Shown here piece after piece: positions 42,650 through 51,170 of a DNA stretch of 64,000 nucleotides. The translations under genes and the position numbers were made by a program. Below the pieces are notes generated by a model, which was not told the DNA's origin, ran no database searches, and was given only the letters and a program-made list of their open reading frames with translations. Each line of letters begins with the position of its first letter. The first letter of the stretch is position 1. Source of the stretch: Mycobacterium numidiamassiliense (lineage in GTDB: Bacteria; Actinomycetota; Actinomycetes; Mycobacteriales; Mycobacteriaceae); assembly GCF_900157365.1 (NCBI RefSeq), contig NZ_FUEZ01000004.1:3025066-3089065 (forward strand). Reading direction: 5' to 3'.

Positions 42650-43666
42650 GTGGCTATTCGGGTGGGCGTGAACGGATTTGGACGTGTCGGCCGTAACTTC
42701 TTCCGTGCTGTGGACGTACAACGGGCGGCAGGTGACACAGACATCGAGATTGTCGCGGTGAACGACCTCACGGACAACAAGACCCTGGCGCACCTGCTCA
42801 AATACGACTCCGTCCTCGGACGCCTATCGCACGACGTGTCGGTCGACGGCGAGGACTTCGTGGTGGGAGACCAGCGGATCAAAGCGTGGTCCATCGCGGA
42901 CGGGCCTGCGGCGGTGCCGTGGGGAGATCTCGGCGTGGATGTCGTAATCGAGTCGACCGGTCGCTATACCGCCGCGGAGCAGGCCCGTGGTCACCTGCAC
43001 GGTGGGGCGAAGAAAGTGGTGGTGTCCGCGACGTCGAAGGGTGCAGACCTCACCGTGGTGATGGGCGTCAACCACCGCGAATACGACGGCACGCAGACCG
43101 TCGTCTCCAACGCCTCGTGCACGACGAACTGCTTGGCGCCGATGGCGAAGGTGCTCGACGAGGTGTTCGGAATCGAGCGCGGGCTCATGACTACCGTCCA
43201 CGCGTACACCCCGGATCAGAACCTGCAGGACGGCCCGCACCGCGACCTACGCCGGGCCCGCGCCGCGGCGATCAATGTGGTGCCCACGTCCACCGGGGCC
43301 GCCCGCGCAATCAGCGTGGTGTTGCCCCAGCTCGAGGGCCGGCTCGACGGGTATGCGCTGCGGGTGCCGGTGCCCACCGGTTCAGCCACCGATCTCACCG
43401 CCATTGTCCGCGAGCCGGCAACGGCCGACGCCGTCAACGCCGCGTTCGCGGCCGCCGCAGAGGGTGAGCTCAGGGGCTTCCTCACCTACACCGAGGACCC
43501 GATCGTCTCGTCGGACATCGTGACCGACCCCTCGTCGTGCATCTTTGATTCGGGGCTCACCAAAGTCACTGGCGATCTGGTGAAGATCGTCGGCTGGTAC
43601 GACAACGAGTGGGGTTACTCAAACCGCCTCGCCGACCTGACCGGGCTGGTGGCGTCCACGCTCTGA
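42650..43666 (+). CDS. gap: Glyceraldehyde-3-phosphate dehydrogenase, type I (second copy likely)
   Basis: 338 residues from GTG 42650, preceded by GAGGAG. The NAD-binding start is IRVGVNGFGRVGRNFFR; the active site is SNASCTTNCLAP with Cys157, and the general-base His lies in TTVHAYTPDQN. NVVPTSTGAARA completes the phosphate site. It oxidises glyceraldehyde-3-phosphate to 1,3-bisphosphoglycerate with NAD. Mycobacterial gap normally lies in a gap-pgk-tpi operon; neither partner is here, so this is probably a paralogue, paired instead with an atypical pyruvate kinase. Confidence 0.93.
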   Translation: MAIRVGVNGFGRVGRNFFRAVDVQRAAGDTDIEIVAVNDLTDNKTLAHLLKYDSVLGRLSHDVSVDGEDFVVGDQRIKAWSIADGPAAVPWGDLGVDVVIESTGRYTAAEQARGHLHGGAKKVVVSATSKGADLTVVMGVNHREYDGTQTVVSNASCTTNCLAPMAKVLDEVFGIERGLMTTVHAYTPDQNLQDGPHRDLRRARAAAINVVPTSTGAARAISVVLPQLEGRLDGYALRVPVPTGSATDLTAIVREPATADAVNAAFAAAAEGELRGFLTYTEDPIVSSDIVTDPSSCIFDSGLTKVTGDLVKIVGWYDNEWGYSNRLADLTGLVASTL

Positions 43667-43699
43667 GCCGCTGCGCCGATGGATGAGGCCGCCGAACCC

Positions 43700-43715
43700 A
43701 AGGCCTTCCGGCCTT
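43700..43715 (+). terminator. Hairpin after the GAPDH gene
   Basis: AAGGCC TTCC GGCCTT gives a perfect 6-bp stem with a 4-base loop, 34 bases after the stop. No T-run follows, so termination is only suggested. Confidence 0.3.
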
Positions 43716-43820
43716 CCGCGATTCCGGTCTAGGGTCGACCCTGGAACAAAAATGCCGAACGGTGCCAGGGCGGTTGACCGTTGATCGGGCGTACAGAAGG
43801 TTCAGGACAGGAGACGCTTT

Positions 43821-44792
43821 GTGAAACAGGCTCAACTCGCGGACCTGAGCGTCGGGCGCCTCGGACTCGGTGCGATGGGCATGTCGGTGGCTTACTCGGT
43901 CGGCGGCTTCGACGACGCAGAATCCATCCGGACCATTCATCGGGCCGTCGATCTCGGGGTCACCCTCATCGACACCGCGGAGGTCTACGGGCCGTTCGTC
44001 AACGAGGAACTCCTCGCGCGTGCCCTACAGGGTCGGCGGGATCAAGTGGTGCTGGCAACCAAGTTCGGCCTCATCTCCCACACCGGACGCAATAGCCCGG
44101 ACAGCAGCCCGGCCAGTATCCGCGTCGCCGTGGACGGTTCGCTGAAGAGGCTGGCGACCGATCACATCGATCTCTACTACCAGCACCGCCTGGATCGCGA
44201 CACCCCGATCGAAGACACGGTCGGCGAGCTGGCCGAGCTGGTCACAGCGGGGAAGATCCGCCACATCGGGCTTTCCGAAGTTGGCGTGCACACCATTCGC
44301 CGCGCGCACGCTGTGCACCCGATTACCGCGGTGCAATCGGAATACTCGTTGTGGACGCGCGACCAAGAGGGCGAGATACTGCCCCTACTACGCGAATTGG
44401 GCATCGGGTTCGTTGCCTACTCGCCGCTGGGCCGCGGCTTTCTCACCGGCAGCATCCGCTCGAACGCGGAGCTTCCGGACAGCGACTACCGCAAGACCAA
44501 CCCCCGATTCTTCGACGAGAACTTCCAGCACAACCTCAACAGTGCGGACGAATTGCGGGACATCAGCGCCGAAGTCGGCGCCACGCCGGCCCAAGTCGCA
44601 TTGGCCTGGCTGCTGGCGAAAGGGCGTGACATCGTGCCCATTCCGGGGACGAAACGCGTTGCACGCCTTGAGGAAAACGTCGGGGCCGATACCGTGGAAC
44701 TCACCACCGATCAACTGGCCCGACTCGACCAATTGACCCCGGCGGCCGGGGGCCATCACGCCGAGGCGCAGATGGCGTGGATCGACCGCTAG
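43821..44792 (+). CDS. Aldo/keto reductase
   Basis: 323 residues from GTG 43821, preceded by GGAG. The catalytic tetrad is visible: Asp51 and Tyr56 (TLIDTAEVYG), Lys81 (LATKFG) and His in YYQHRLD. The NADPH site includes VPIPGTKRVARLEEN. The enzyme reduces aldehydes or ketones in the cytoplasm; the VGRLGLGAMGMS start places it in the YajO/AKR13-like group. Its stop codon overlaps that of the convergent phosphotransferase gene (CTAG). Physiological substrate unknown. Confidence 0.92.
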   Translation: MKQAQLADLSVGRLGLGAMGMSVAYSVGGFDDAESIRTIHRAVDLGVTLIDTAEVYGPFVNEELLARALQGRRDQVVLATKFGLISHTGRNSPDSSPASIRVAVDGSLKRLATDHIDLYYQHRLDRDTPIEDTVGELAELVTAGKIRHIGLSEVGVHTIRRAHAVHPITAVQSEYSLWTRDQEGEILPLLRELGIGFVAYSPLGRGFLTGSIRSNAELPDSDYRKTNPRFFDENFQHNLNSADELRDISAEVGATPAQVALAWLLAKGRDIVPIPGTKRVARLEENVGADTVELTTDQLARLDQLTPAAGGHHAEAQMAWIDR

Positions 44793-45943
44793 CCCGCTAG
44801 CAACGCACCCTCAAGCGCGGCAACGGTTTCCAGATCGTCCAATGCGGCGACGCCGCGCCGCAGACCCTCCATGGCGATGTCTTCGACCTGCATTCCGCCC
44901 ATGCCCGCGGTGATCAGCGGGGCGACATACGCGTAGAGCGCCCCTTGCCGGTACCGCAACCACAGATCGTCACGCTCCAGCTCGGGCCCACCGGCTGCGG
45001 CCAGCGCGCGTCGGTAGTCGTCGAGCAGGTCGCGTTGCGCCGACTGGCGATCTTGCGGTGTCAGGCTGGTGATCAGGGTGTAGGCCAGCTCGCGGGACGG
45101 GTGCCCGCGGCGCACCGCCTGCCAATCCAGCAGTCCGGGCTCGCCGTCGCGGAAATACACGTTGCCGGGATGGGCATCGCCGTGCATGACGGTGTGTGGG
45201 GGAGTGTCGATCACGGCGGCGACCGCACGGTAGTTCTCCGCGATGAAGCGGCCCCTTTCAACCGGGAAGTCGACCGGGACCGTGTTTTTCTCGGCGAGCC
45301 GCTTCATCGAGGCCTTCATCAGCGACCCGGTCAGCAGCGACGTGACGTCGCCGGACGGCGTGTAGAGCCACGCCAACGGCCCGCGCCCGTTCTGGCGCAT
45401 GCGATCCCAGAACGTGCCGTGCACGCTCGCCAGTAACTCGACGATGCTGCTGGCCTGGTCGACCGAGAGTGGGTGCAACGTGTCGGGGAAGACGCACGAC
45501 TCGGGCAGATCCTCCAGGATCACTAGGTAGCGACCGGTCCAGGTGTCGAATGCGGTTCCGTACGCTTCCGGGACGCCGGCGAGCTCGGGCGCGAGCTGAC
45601 TGTAAAAGCGCACCTCGGTGTGCCCCAGCCGGCCGAGCTCACCCATCAACCGGGTGGCGGCGGTACTGGCGCCGATCTTGACGAAGACCGACTCGGGCAC
45701 ACCGTCGCCGGTCAGCACCAGTCGCGCCCGCGAGGATGTGCCGGTGTCGCTGGAAAGGACACGGACCGACCGGACCCTGCGGCCCATGACCTTGGAGAGC
45801 GTCGAGGTGTCGAGATCGCCGACCGAGCGGGGCAACCCCGCGCGGCTCCCCACGATCGTGTCCGCGGTCACCCGGCCGAGCCCTCGGCCCAGGTGAGCCG
45901 CCAGGCCGGCGACGGAAAAGGCCTGTTCCACCGGGTTTGCCAT
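44789..45943 (-). CDS. Phosphotransferase family protein (ecdysteroid kinase/APH-like)
   Basis: 384 residues with a protein-kinase-like fold. VFVKIGAS carries the ATP-binding Lys; the catalytic loop is VMHGDAHPGNVYF (HGDxHxxN) and the metal Asp is in GLLDWQAVRRG. These soluble kinases phosphorylate small molecules such as aminoglycosides, choline-like compounds or sterols. Mycobacterial members often lie in lipid or sterol gene sets, as here. Two overlapping palindromes stand directly upstream of its start. Confidence 0.85.
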   Translation of the reverse strand: MANPVEQAFSVAGLAAHLGRGLGRVTADTIVGSRAGLPRSVGDLDTSTLSKVMGRRVRSVRVLSSDTGTSSRARLVLTGDGVPESVFVKIGASTAATRLMGELGRLGHTEVRFYSQLAPELAGVPEAYGTAFDTWTGRYLVILEDLPESCVFPDTLHPLSVDQASSIVELLASVHGTFWDRMRQNGRGPLAWLYTPSGDVTSLLTGSLMKASMKRLAEKNTVPVDFPVERGRFIAENYRAVAAVIDTPPHTVMHGDAHPGNVYFRDGEPGLLDWQAVRRGHPSRELAYTLITSLTPQDRQSAQRDLLDDYRRALAAAGGPELERDDLWLRYRQGALYAYVAPLITAGMGGMQVEDIAMEGLRRGVAALDDLETVAALEGALLAG

Positions 45944-46019
45944 AGCTGTCCATCCTGTTTGGGCTGGTAGCGATCCACGGAACCGAGCCGCGCGACTAGC
46001 TAGGACAAAAATAACCTAA

Positions 46020-46036
46020 TGTCTGGACATCAGACA
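46020..46036. promoter_or_regulatory. Palindromic operator 1 upstream of phosphotransferase gene
   Basis: TGTCTGGACATCAGACA is a perfect 6+6 inverted repeat (TGTCTG / CAGACA) around five bases. It lies 76 bases upstream of the phosphotransferase start and is followed by a second, related palindrome. Confidence 0.6.
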
Positions 46037-46039
46037 AAG

Positions 46040-46055
46040 TCAGACTAATGTCTGA
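46040..46055. promoter_or_regulatory. Palindromic operator 2 overlapping the tetR stop
   Basis: TCAGACTAATGTCTGA is a perfect 6+6 inverted repeat around TAAT. The word CTAATGTCTG is repeated exactly at 46016-46025 and 46045-46054, 29 bases apart, so the two operators face the same side of the helix. Confidence 0.6.
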
Positions 46056-46695
46056 TCTGTGGCACCAGGGCCCGCACCAGGAATTGCTCAACGAATTTGC
46101 GTTTGTCAGCCACTGGGCGGTGCCGCCACGATGGCGCCAGCAAGAACAAGGTGGTCGTGGTCAGCCACTGGACAATCGAGCGAGGGTCGAGGTCGGTATA
46201 GAGACGGCCAGCCCGCTTCCAGCCCTGCAACAGCGGCCCGTAGTGCTTCAACAGCAGCTCCACCATCGGTTCCGAGCCGATCTCCAGGGCGACGGGCACC
46301 GCGGTGCTCTCGGCGGCGAACAACGCTTCGTTCAACGGATTGCCCGCCACCGATTCCACGCGGGCCAGCACCATCTCGGGCAGGGAGCGGACCGGGTCGT
46401 CGGGATGGTGCAGGGACGCGACCAATTCGCGCAATGCGGTATCGACCCGCGCCAGCATCAGGCCCAGTAGGACTTCGTCGCGATTGGGGAAGTATCGGTA
46501 TACGGTCGAGCGGGACACCCCGGCCTCATCGGCCAGTTCGGCCATCCGGATCTGCGCGTTGCCCCGACGTACGATGCAGCGGCCCGCGGCGTCCAGCAGA
46601 CGCATGCGCGCCTCGTCGTCGTCGAGGATCGCGCGGTCGTCGCCCCACCACCGGCTCGGCTCCATGCAGCGATAGTAGGGGATGGGTTGTGCCAT
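46045..46695 (-). CDS. TetR family transcriptional regulator
   Basis: About 216 residues from ATG 46695; an internal ATG at 46665 is also possible and neither has a clear Shine-Dalgarno. The helix-turn-helix region is MRLLDAAGRCIVRRGNAQIRM followed by LADEAGVSRSTVYRYFPNRDEVLLG. The C-terminal domain is TetR-like. It is divergent from the DUF/phosphotransferase/epimerase operon, with an AT-rich inverted repeat between the two starts, and upstream of the other phosphotransferase with its own palindromes. It probably controls one or both sides; the ligand is unknown. Confidence 0.88.
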   Translation of the reverse strand: MAQPIPYYRCMEPSRWWGDDRAILDDDEARMRLLDAAGRCIVRRGNAQIRMAELADEAGVSRSTVYRYFPNRDEVLLGLMLARVDTALRELVASLHHPDDPVRSLPEMVLARVESVAGNPLNEALFAAESTAVPVALEIGSEPMVELLLKHYGPLLQGWKRAGRLYTDLDPRSIVQWLTTTTLFLLAPSWRHRPVADKRKFVEQFLVRALVPQIRH

Positions 46696-46720
46696 TGAGT
46701 CTCTGATTCGCGAGGTTCGG

Positions 46721-46779
46721 CAAAAAATATCATCAACTCTGGCGGGATAGCCGAAAGCGTTCGGTGACAATATTTTTCG
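46721..46779. promoter_or_regulatory. AT-rich inverted repeat in a divergent promoter
   Basis: CAAAAAATATCATC (46721-46734) and GACAATATTTTTCG (46766-46779) are inverted copies matching at 11 of 14 positions. In a ~65% GC genome such AT-rich arms are striking. They flank the likely promoters of tetR (46695) and the operon starting at 46801. Confidence 0.5.
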
Positions 46780-46800
46780 CTCTTCGATGGAAAGGCATTC

Positions 46801-47937
46801 ATGGTGTACAGCGCTGCTGACGAGTCTTTCACCCATCAGCTGCCGACGACGTTCGATCAGGTGCACGACACCGATCCCACGTGGTCGGATCGGTGCTACT
46901 TCTTCGCGGCCTCGCCGGACGGCACGCTGCTGTTGGCCAGCGGCTACGGTAACAATCCGAACACCGGTACCGGCTTGGGATACGTCAAAGTCACTTTGGC
47001 CGACGGCCGGCACTGGGATCTGTTGTCCGGTCGTCCGATTGGCGGGGGTGACCGCGGCGAGCTGAAAGCCGGACCGATGCGCTGGACCTGCGTGGAGCCG
47101 TTGAAGAAGTGGCGTCTTGACGTCGAGCCCAACGATTCCGGCATCGCGTGGGAGCTCTATTACGAACCCACAGCCCCCATGTGGGAGCTGCTGCCGATGA
47201 AGGTGCGCGACGAGGACGGTCGGACGCTGGCCGACATGTACCACATGAAGGAACCGGGCCGCTGGACCGGTTGGGTGCAGATCGACGGCGAGCGGATCAG
47301 CGTCGACGGATTCCACGGTGGCCGGGACCGGACCTTCGGGGTGCGGGTCTCCGACAAGATCGACTTTTGGCTCTGGCTCGATGCCGGCTTCGAGGACCGG
47401 GCTATTGAGGCCTGGATCATCGAATCATCAGATGGCGCAGTTCGTTACGTCGACGGCGGGATTACCCACAATGACGGCAGCTTGTCCAAGCGGTTCGTCA
47501 AGATCGAGCACGACGTCGAATTTGACGCAGGCCATAAGCGGCCGGCCCGGGCGGTGCTGGTCTTCACCGACGAGGACGGCAAGAACTACCGGGTTACCGC
47601 CGACGCGCCGCATCAGGATGTCAACGCCTACTACGGGTTGCCGATGGGGCATTGCCAGTACCAGGATCTCGGCGGCGGGGCGTACTTCATCCACTTCCAG
47701 TGGGACAGCCGCAATCCCGAGCAGCTCGGCGAGACCGAGGGGAAATCGATGGCGCTGGATCAGCTGATGCGTTTTGAGCTCGACGGCGACACCGGCTGGG
47801 GCATCTTCGAGTTGCTGATGGGCGGCCAGCGCTACCGCCGCTATCCCAACTGGACCGCGATGGACATGTCCGCCTTCACCCAGGAAAAGACGCCGGTGGA
47901 AAAGCTGCCCGCCGATAGCGATGGAGTTCGTCAATGA
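46801..47937 (+). CDS. Conserved protein, lipocalin-like AttH/CrtC-type fold, function unknown
   Basis: 378 residues, beta-rich, with repeated aromatic-acidic turns (DMYHMKEPGRWTGWVQIDG, GGRDRTFGVR, YFIHFQWDSRN). The strand pattern resembles two consecutive lipocalin-like barrels of the AttH/carotenoid 1,2-hydratase type, which bind or hydrate hydrophobic ligands. No signal peptide is seen. It starts an operon with a phosphotransferase (ATGA overlap) and an epimerase, so a role in handling a sterol, terpenoid or similar lipid is plausible. Family identity is tentative. Confidence 0.7.
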   Translation: MVYSAADESFTHQLPTTFDQVHDTDPTWSDRCYFFAASPDGTLLLASGYGNNPNTGTGLGYVKVTLADGRHWDLLSGRPIGGGDRGELKAGPMRWTCVEPLKKWRLDVEPNDSGIAWELYYEPTAPMWELLPMKVRDEDGRTLADMYHMKEPGRWTGWVQIDGERISVDGFHGGRDRTFGVRVSDKIDFWLWLDAGFEDRAIEAWIIESSDGAVRYVDGGITHNDGSLSKRFVKIEHDVEFDAGHKRPARAVLVFTDEDGKNYRVTADAPHQDVNAYYGLPMGHCQYQDLGGGAYFIHFQWDSRNPEQLGETEGKSMALDQLMRFELDGDTGWGIFELLMGGQRYRRYPNWTAMDMSAFTQEKTPVEKLPADSDGVRQ

Positions 47938-49028
47938 CGTTGGACGACAAGGTGGATGAGCGTCTGGCCGGATGGCTGCGCACGCAGCTTCCCGGCGCCG
48001 AAGACATCCGAGTCGAGGGGCTCGATCGGTTGAAGTTCGGCATGTCCGCCGAAATGATGGTGCTGGCCATCGTGTCGCGACAGGACGGGCAGGATACCCG
48101 GCAGGACGTCGTGCTGCGTCTGCGTCCCAAACCGCCTGCGCTGCTGGAACCTTACGACCTGGCCCGCCAGTTCGCCATCCTGCGTGGGTTGGAGGGTACC
48201 GCGGTCCGGGTTCCCCGCGCGCTGTGGCTCGAGGACAGCGGCGACGTGCTGGGCCGGCCGTTCTTCATCATGGAACGTGCCGGCGGGATCGTGTATGAGA
48301 TGCAGGCACCTTCCGACGTCGCCGACGACACCGTGGTGCGGATGTGCGAGAGCCTGGCCGAACAACTCGCGGCGATCCACTTGGTCGATCTGAAAACGAC
48401 TGGCCTCGCGGCGATCGACAAAGGAACGGATCACCTCGACCGCGAACTCACCCACTGGGCCGACGAGATGAACCGGGTCAAGCGGGATTCCTTGCCTGCC
48501 CTGGAACGGCTGCTGGCAGCGCTGCGCGCCAGCAAGCCCGCACCCTGTCCCAGGGTGACCTTGGTGCATGGCGACGCCAAGCCGGGCAACTTCGCGTTCG
48601 CCGACGGACAGGTCAGCGCGGTCTTCGACTGGGAGATGACGACCGTCGGCGACCCGCTGACTGACATCGGCTGGCTGGAACTGCTCTGGATGCAGCCGGT
48701 CGGCCTCACGAGTCATCCTGCCGCGCTGGACATCGAGGCGCTGCTCTCGCACTACGAGGCGGCCAGTGGGATCGGGCTGCAGAACCGATCCTGGTACCGC
48801 GCCCTGAACGCCTACAAGATGGCGGTCATCTGCCTCATCGGAGCCATGCTCATCGAGGACGGTCACAGCGACGATCAAAAACTGATGATCGCCGCCTACG
48901 GCACCTCCATGCTCACCCAGGTCGGCCTGTCCGAGTTGGGTATCGACGAGTCTCTCGACGACGGTCCGGTCCTGCCGCGTGCGGAACGCATCGAAGAAAT
49001 CCAGGCCCAGGCCACGCCCGTTCTCTAG
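47934..49028 (+). CDS. Phosphotransferase family protein (APH/ACAD10-like kinase fold)
   Basis: 364 residues. The kinase-like core shows VVLRLRPKPPA in the ATP-binding lobe, the catalytic loop LVHGDAKPGNFAF and the metal Asp in AVFDWEMTTVGDPLTDIGW. This is the bacterial branch related to the kinase domain of ACAD10/11, which phosphorylates hydroxyacyl-CoAs before dehydration; an acyl-CoA dehydrogenase gene is found 6 kb downstream. It overlaps the preceding gene by ATGA and the following one by one base. Confidence 0.87.
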   Translation: MTLDDKVDERLAGWLRTQLPGAEDIRVEGLDRLKFGMSAEMMVLAIVSRQDGQDTRQDVVLRLRPKPPALLEPYDLARQFAILRGLEGTAVRVPRALWLEDSGDVLGRPFFIMERAGGIVYEMQAPSDVADDTVVRMCESLAEQLAAIHLVDLKTTGLAAIDKGTDHLDRELTHWADEMNRVKRDSLPALERLLAALRASKPAPCPRVTLVHGDAKPGNFAFADGQVSAVFDWEMTTVGDPLTDIGWLELLWMQPVGLTSHPAALDIEALLSHYEAASGIGLQNRSWYRALNAYKMAVICLIGAMLIEDGHSDDQKLMIAAYGTSMLTQVGLSELGIDESLDDGPVLPRAERIEEIQAQATPVL

Positions 49029-50050
49029 TGCGATTCCATCATGGTGAGGCGTGTGAACGGGAGATAGCCATCAGCCAGAAGAAGCTAGTGATCGGCGCCA
49101 GCGGCTTCCTCGGATCGCACGTGACCCGACAGCTTGCCGATTCGGGCGCCGACGTCCGAGTCATGTTGCGCCGCAACAGTTCCACCAGGGCCATCGACGA
49201 TATTGACGTCGAGCGCTGTTACGGCGATGTCTTCGATGACAAGGCGTTGCGGGCTGCGATGGCCGGCTGCGACGTCGTGTATTACTGCGTCGTGGACGCC
49301 CGGATGTGGCTGCGGGATCCCGCGCCATTGTTCCGCACGAATGTGGACGGTCTGCGCCACGTACTGGATGCGGCCCTGGACGCCAACCTGAAGAAGTTCG
49401 TATTCACTAGCACCATAGGCACTTTGGCGATCAACAACAGTCGACTGGTTACCGAGGACGATCCGCATAACTGGGACGAGGGTGGCGCCTATATCGAAGC
49501 CCGGGTGGCCGCCGAGGAGATCGTGCTGTCGTGCGCCCGCGACAAAGGTCTGCCCGCCGTCGCCATGTGCATCGCCAATACCTACGGTCCCCGCGACTGG
49601 GGCCCGACTCCGCACGGTTCCCTGCTCGCCAGTGTTGCCACCGGACGCTTCCCCTTCTACTTCGGCTACTCGAGCGAAGTGGTGGGCATCGAAGATGCCG
49701 CCAGGGCAATGCTTCTCGCTGCCGACCACGGACGAGACGGCGAACGTTACATCATCTCCGACAGGTTCATGAGCAACCGTGAGCTACACGAGATCGCCGC
49801 CACCGCGGTGGGCAGGCGGCCGCCGCGCATCGGAATTCCCATGTCGGTGCTTCGCGCGGGTGCGCGGGTCAACGATGTGATGGCGCGGCTGCTGCGCCGC
49901 GACCTGCCGTTCGCTTACGCCGGGATGCGGATGGTCGAATTGATGTCGCCGCTCGACCACAGCAAGGCCGAACGCGACCTTGGATGGACGCCCGAACCCA
50001 CCGAAGAGTCCATTCGCAGAGCCGCTGTCTGGTTCGCCTCGAACCACTAA
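49028..50050 (+). CDS. NAD-dependent epimerase/dehydratase (extended SDR)
   Basis: 340 residues from GTG 49028. The dinucleotide motif is LVIGASGFLGSHVTRQL and the extended-SDR features TSTIGTLAINNS follow. The catalytic Tyr-x-x-x-Lys normally found near residue 150 is not clear: the expected segment reads EGGAYIEARVAAEEIVL, with Tyr followed by Arg. It may therefore be an atypical member (3-beta-HSD/cinnamoyl reductase-like). Third gene of the operon behind the lipocalin-like protein; it could oxidise a hydroxy-lipid. Confidence 0.83.
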   Translation: MRFHHGEACEREIAISQKKLVIGASGFLGSHVTRQLADSGADVRVMLRRNSSTRAIDDIDVERCYGDVFDDKALRAAMAGCDVVYYCVVDARMWLRDPAPLFRTNVDGLRHVLDAALDANLKKFVFTSTIGTLAINNSRLVTEDDPHNWDEGGAYIEARVAAEEIVLSCARDKGLPAVAMCIANTYGPRDWGPTPHGSLLASVATGRFPFYFGYSSEVVGIEDAARAMLLAADHGRDGERYIISDRFMSNRELHEIAATAVGRRPPRIGIPMSVLRAGARVNDVMARLLRRDLPFAYAGMRMVELMSPLDHSKAERDLGWTPEPTEESIRRAAVWFASNH

Positions 50051-51159
50051 CCCGCTTGCTCGTCGGCATGAGCGAGGGCGTCTGGACCGTATTTGTTTTC
50101 GATCAGCGTCCACGGGTCGGCGTAGGGGCCTCGACCCTCGGCGCGGCGCTGCAGTTTGAGGGCGGTGCGTATCACGGGCCGCAGTATCGGACCGACGGCG
50201 CGCAACGCGATGCGTAGGTTGCCCTGTGATTCGGCAATCCAGGCCAGGGTTTGATGCCAGTCATGATCTTGGAAGTCAAGCAGCGCCTGCGACTCGGTGG
50301 TGTCGTACCAGCCGGTGAAGCTCCAACCGCGATCGTCCTTGGGGTCGCCGGGCAGGCTCGCCGACGGGCCGAGGCGACCCAGGCCGACGGCGGTCATCAA
50401 GTCGCCCTCGAAATCATTCTGTAGCAGCACATACGATTCGTTTCCGCCGATGAGTAGCGCCTTGCCGTTGATTGTTGCCTCGCGATCGACGCCGTTGGCA
50501 AATGCCAGCGCCACATCGCGCGCGTCGACCGCATGCATGCGGTTGTCGCTTGGCAGTGAGCGCATGATCGCCAGGTGGTCACCGTTGACGCTCGAGTGGG
50601 AGTCCGGCGACATGACCCCGCCGAGCCGAAAGAACGCATACGGTAGACCGCTGGCGCGGGTTGCCGCCTCCGCTTGCACTTTGTCCTGACCGTACTGGTC
50701 GATCGGGTTTACCGCGGTGTCCGGCGTGATCCGCTCCGGATGGCGATAGGGGTTACGCGACCCGTAGACCGCTGCGCTGGATGCCAGCAGGAACAGTGGT
50801 GGGCGAGGAAGGCCCGCGGCCGCGGCGAGGAGGTTTTCGGTGCCGCCCACATTGACCTTTCTGGCCAGCGCCGGGTTGCGGTACGACACCGGCGAGAGGA
50901 CTGCCGCCAGGTGAACGATCGCGCCTGGCTGGTGCGTCGCGATCAGTTCGCGCACCCCCTCGGCATCCGTGAGATCGACGTAGGCGGGAACCAGCGCCCC
51001 AGATGGCGCGCCGGCCGACAATTCCTGTTCTACCGCAACGGTTTTGTCGTTGCGCAGGTCGACGGCGATGACGGTTCGGCCCCGATCGAGCAGGATCTGG
51101 GCGCATCGCTTGCCGATCTGTCCGAACGCGCCGGTGACCAGAATGGTGTCGACAGTCAT
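50047..51159 (-). CDS. NAD-dependent epimerase/dehydratase (extended SDR)
   Basis: About 370 residues from ATG 51159, which has GAGG nine bases upstream; the frame runs four codons further. The cofactor motif is ILVTGAFGQIGKRCAQIL; the catalytic segment is LASSAAVYG then PIDQYGQDKVQAEAA with Tyr-x-x-x-Lys. The C-terminal half carries substrate-binding residues of unknown class. It overlaps the convergent SDR gene by four bases and follows an NTF2-like gene in the minus-strand operon. Confidence 0.87.
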   Translation of the reverse strand: MTVDTILVTGAFGQIGKRCAQILLDRGRTVIAVDLRNDKTVAVEQELSAGAPSGALVPAYVDLTDAEGVRELIATHQPGAIVHLAAVLSPVSYRNPALARKVNVGGTENLLAAAAGLPRPPLFLLASSAAVYGSRNPYRHPERITPDTAVNPIDQYGQDKVQAEAATRASGLPYAFFRLGGVMSPDSHSSVNGDHLAIMRSLPSDNRMHAVDARDVALAFANGVDREATINGKALLIGGNESYVLLQNDFEGDLMTAVGLGRLGPSASLPGDPKDDRGWSFTGWYDTTESQALLDFQDHDWHQTLAWIAESQGNLRIALRAVGPILRPVIRTALKLQRRAEGRGPYADPWTLIENKYGPDALAHADEQAG

Positions 51160-51170
51160 GGAATTCCTCA

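Noticed and set aside
46045..47316. Fusion of TetR with a long N-terminal domain
   Set aside because: The upstream part is the antisense of the lipocalin-like gene; the TetR fold starts near 46695.
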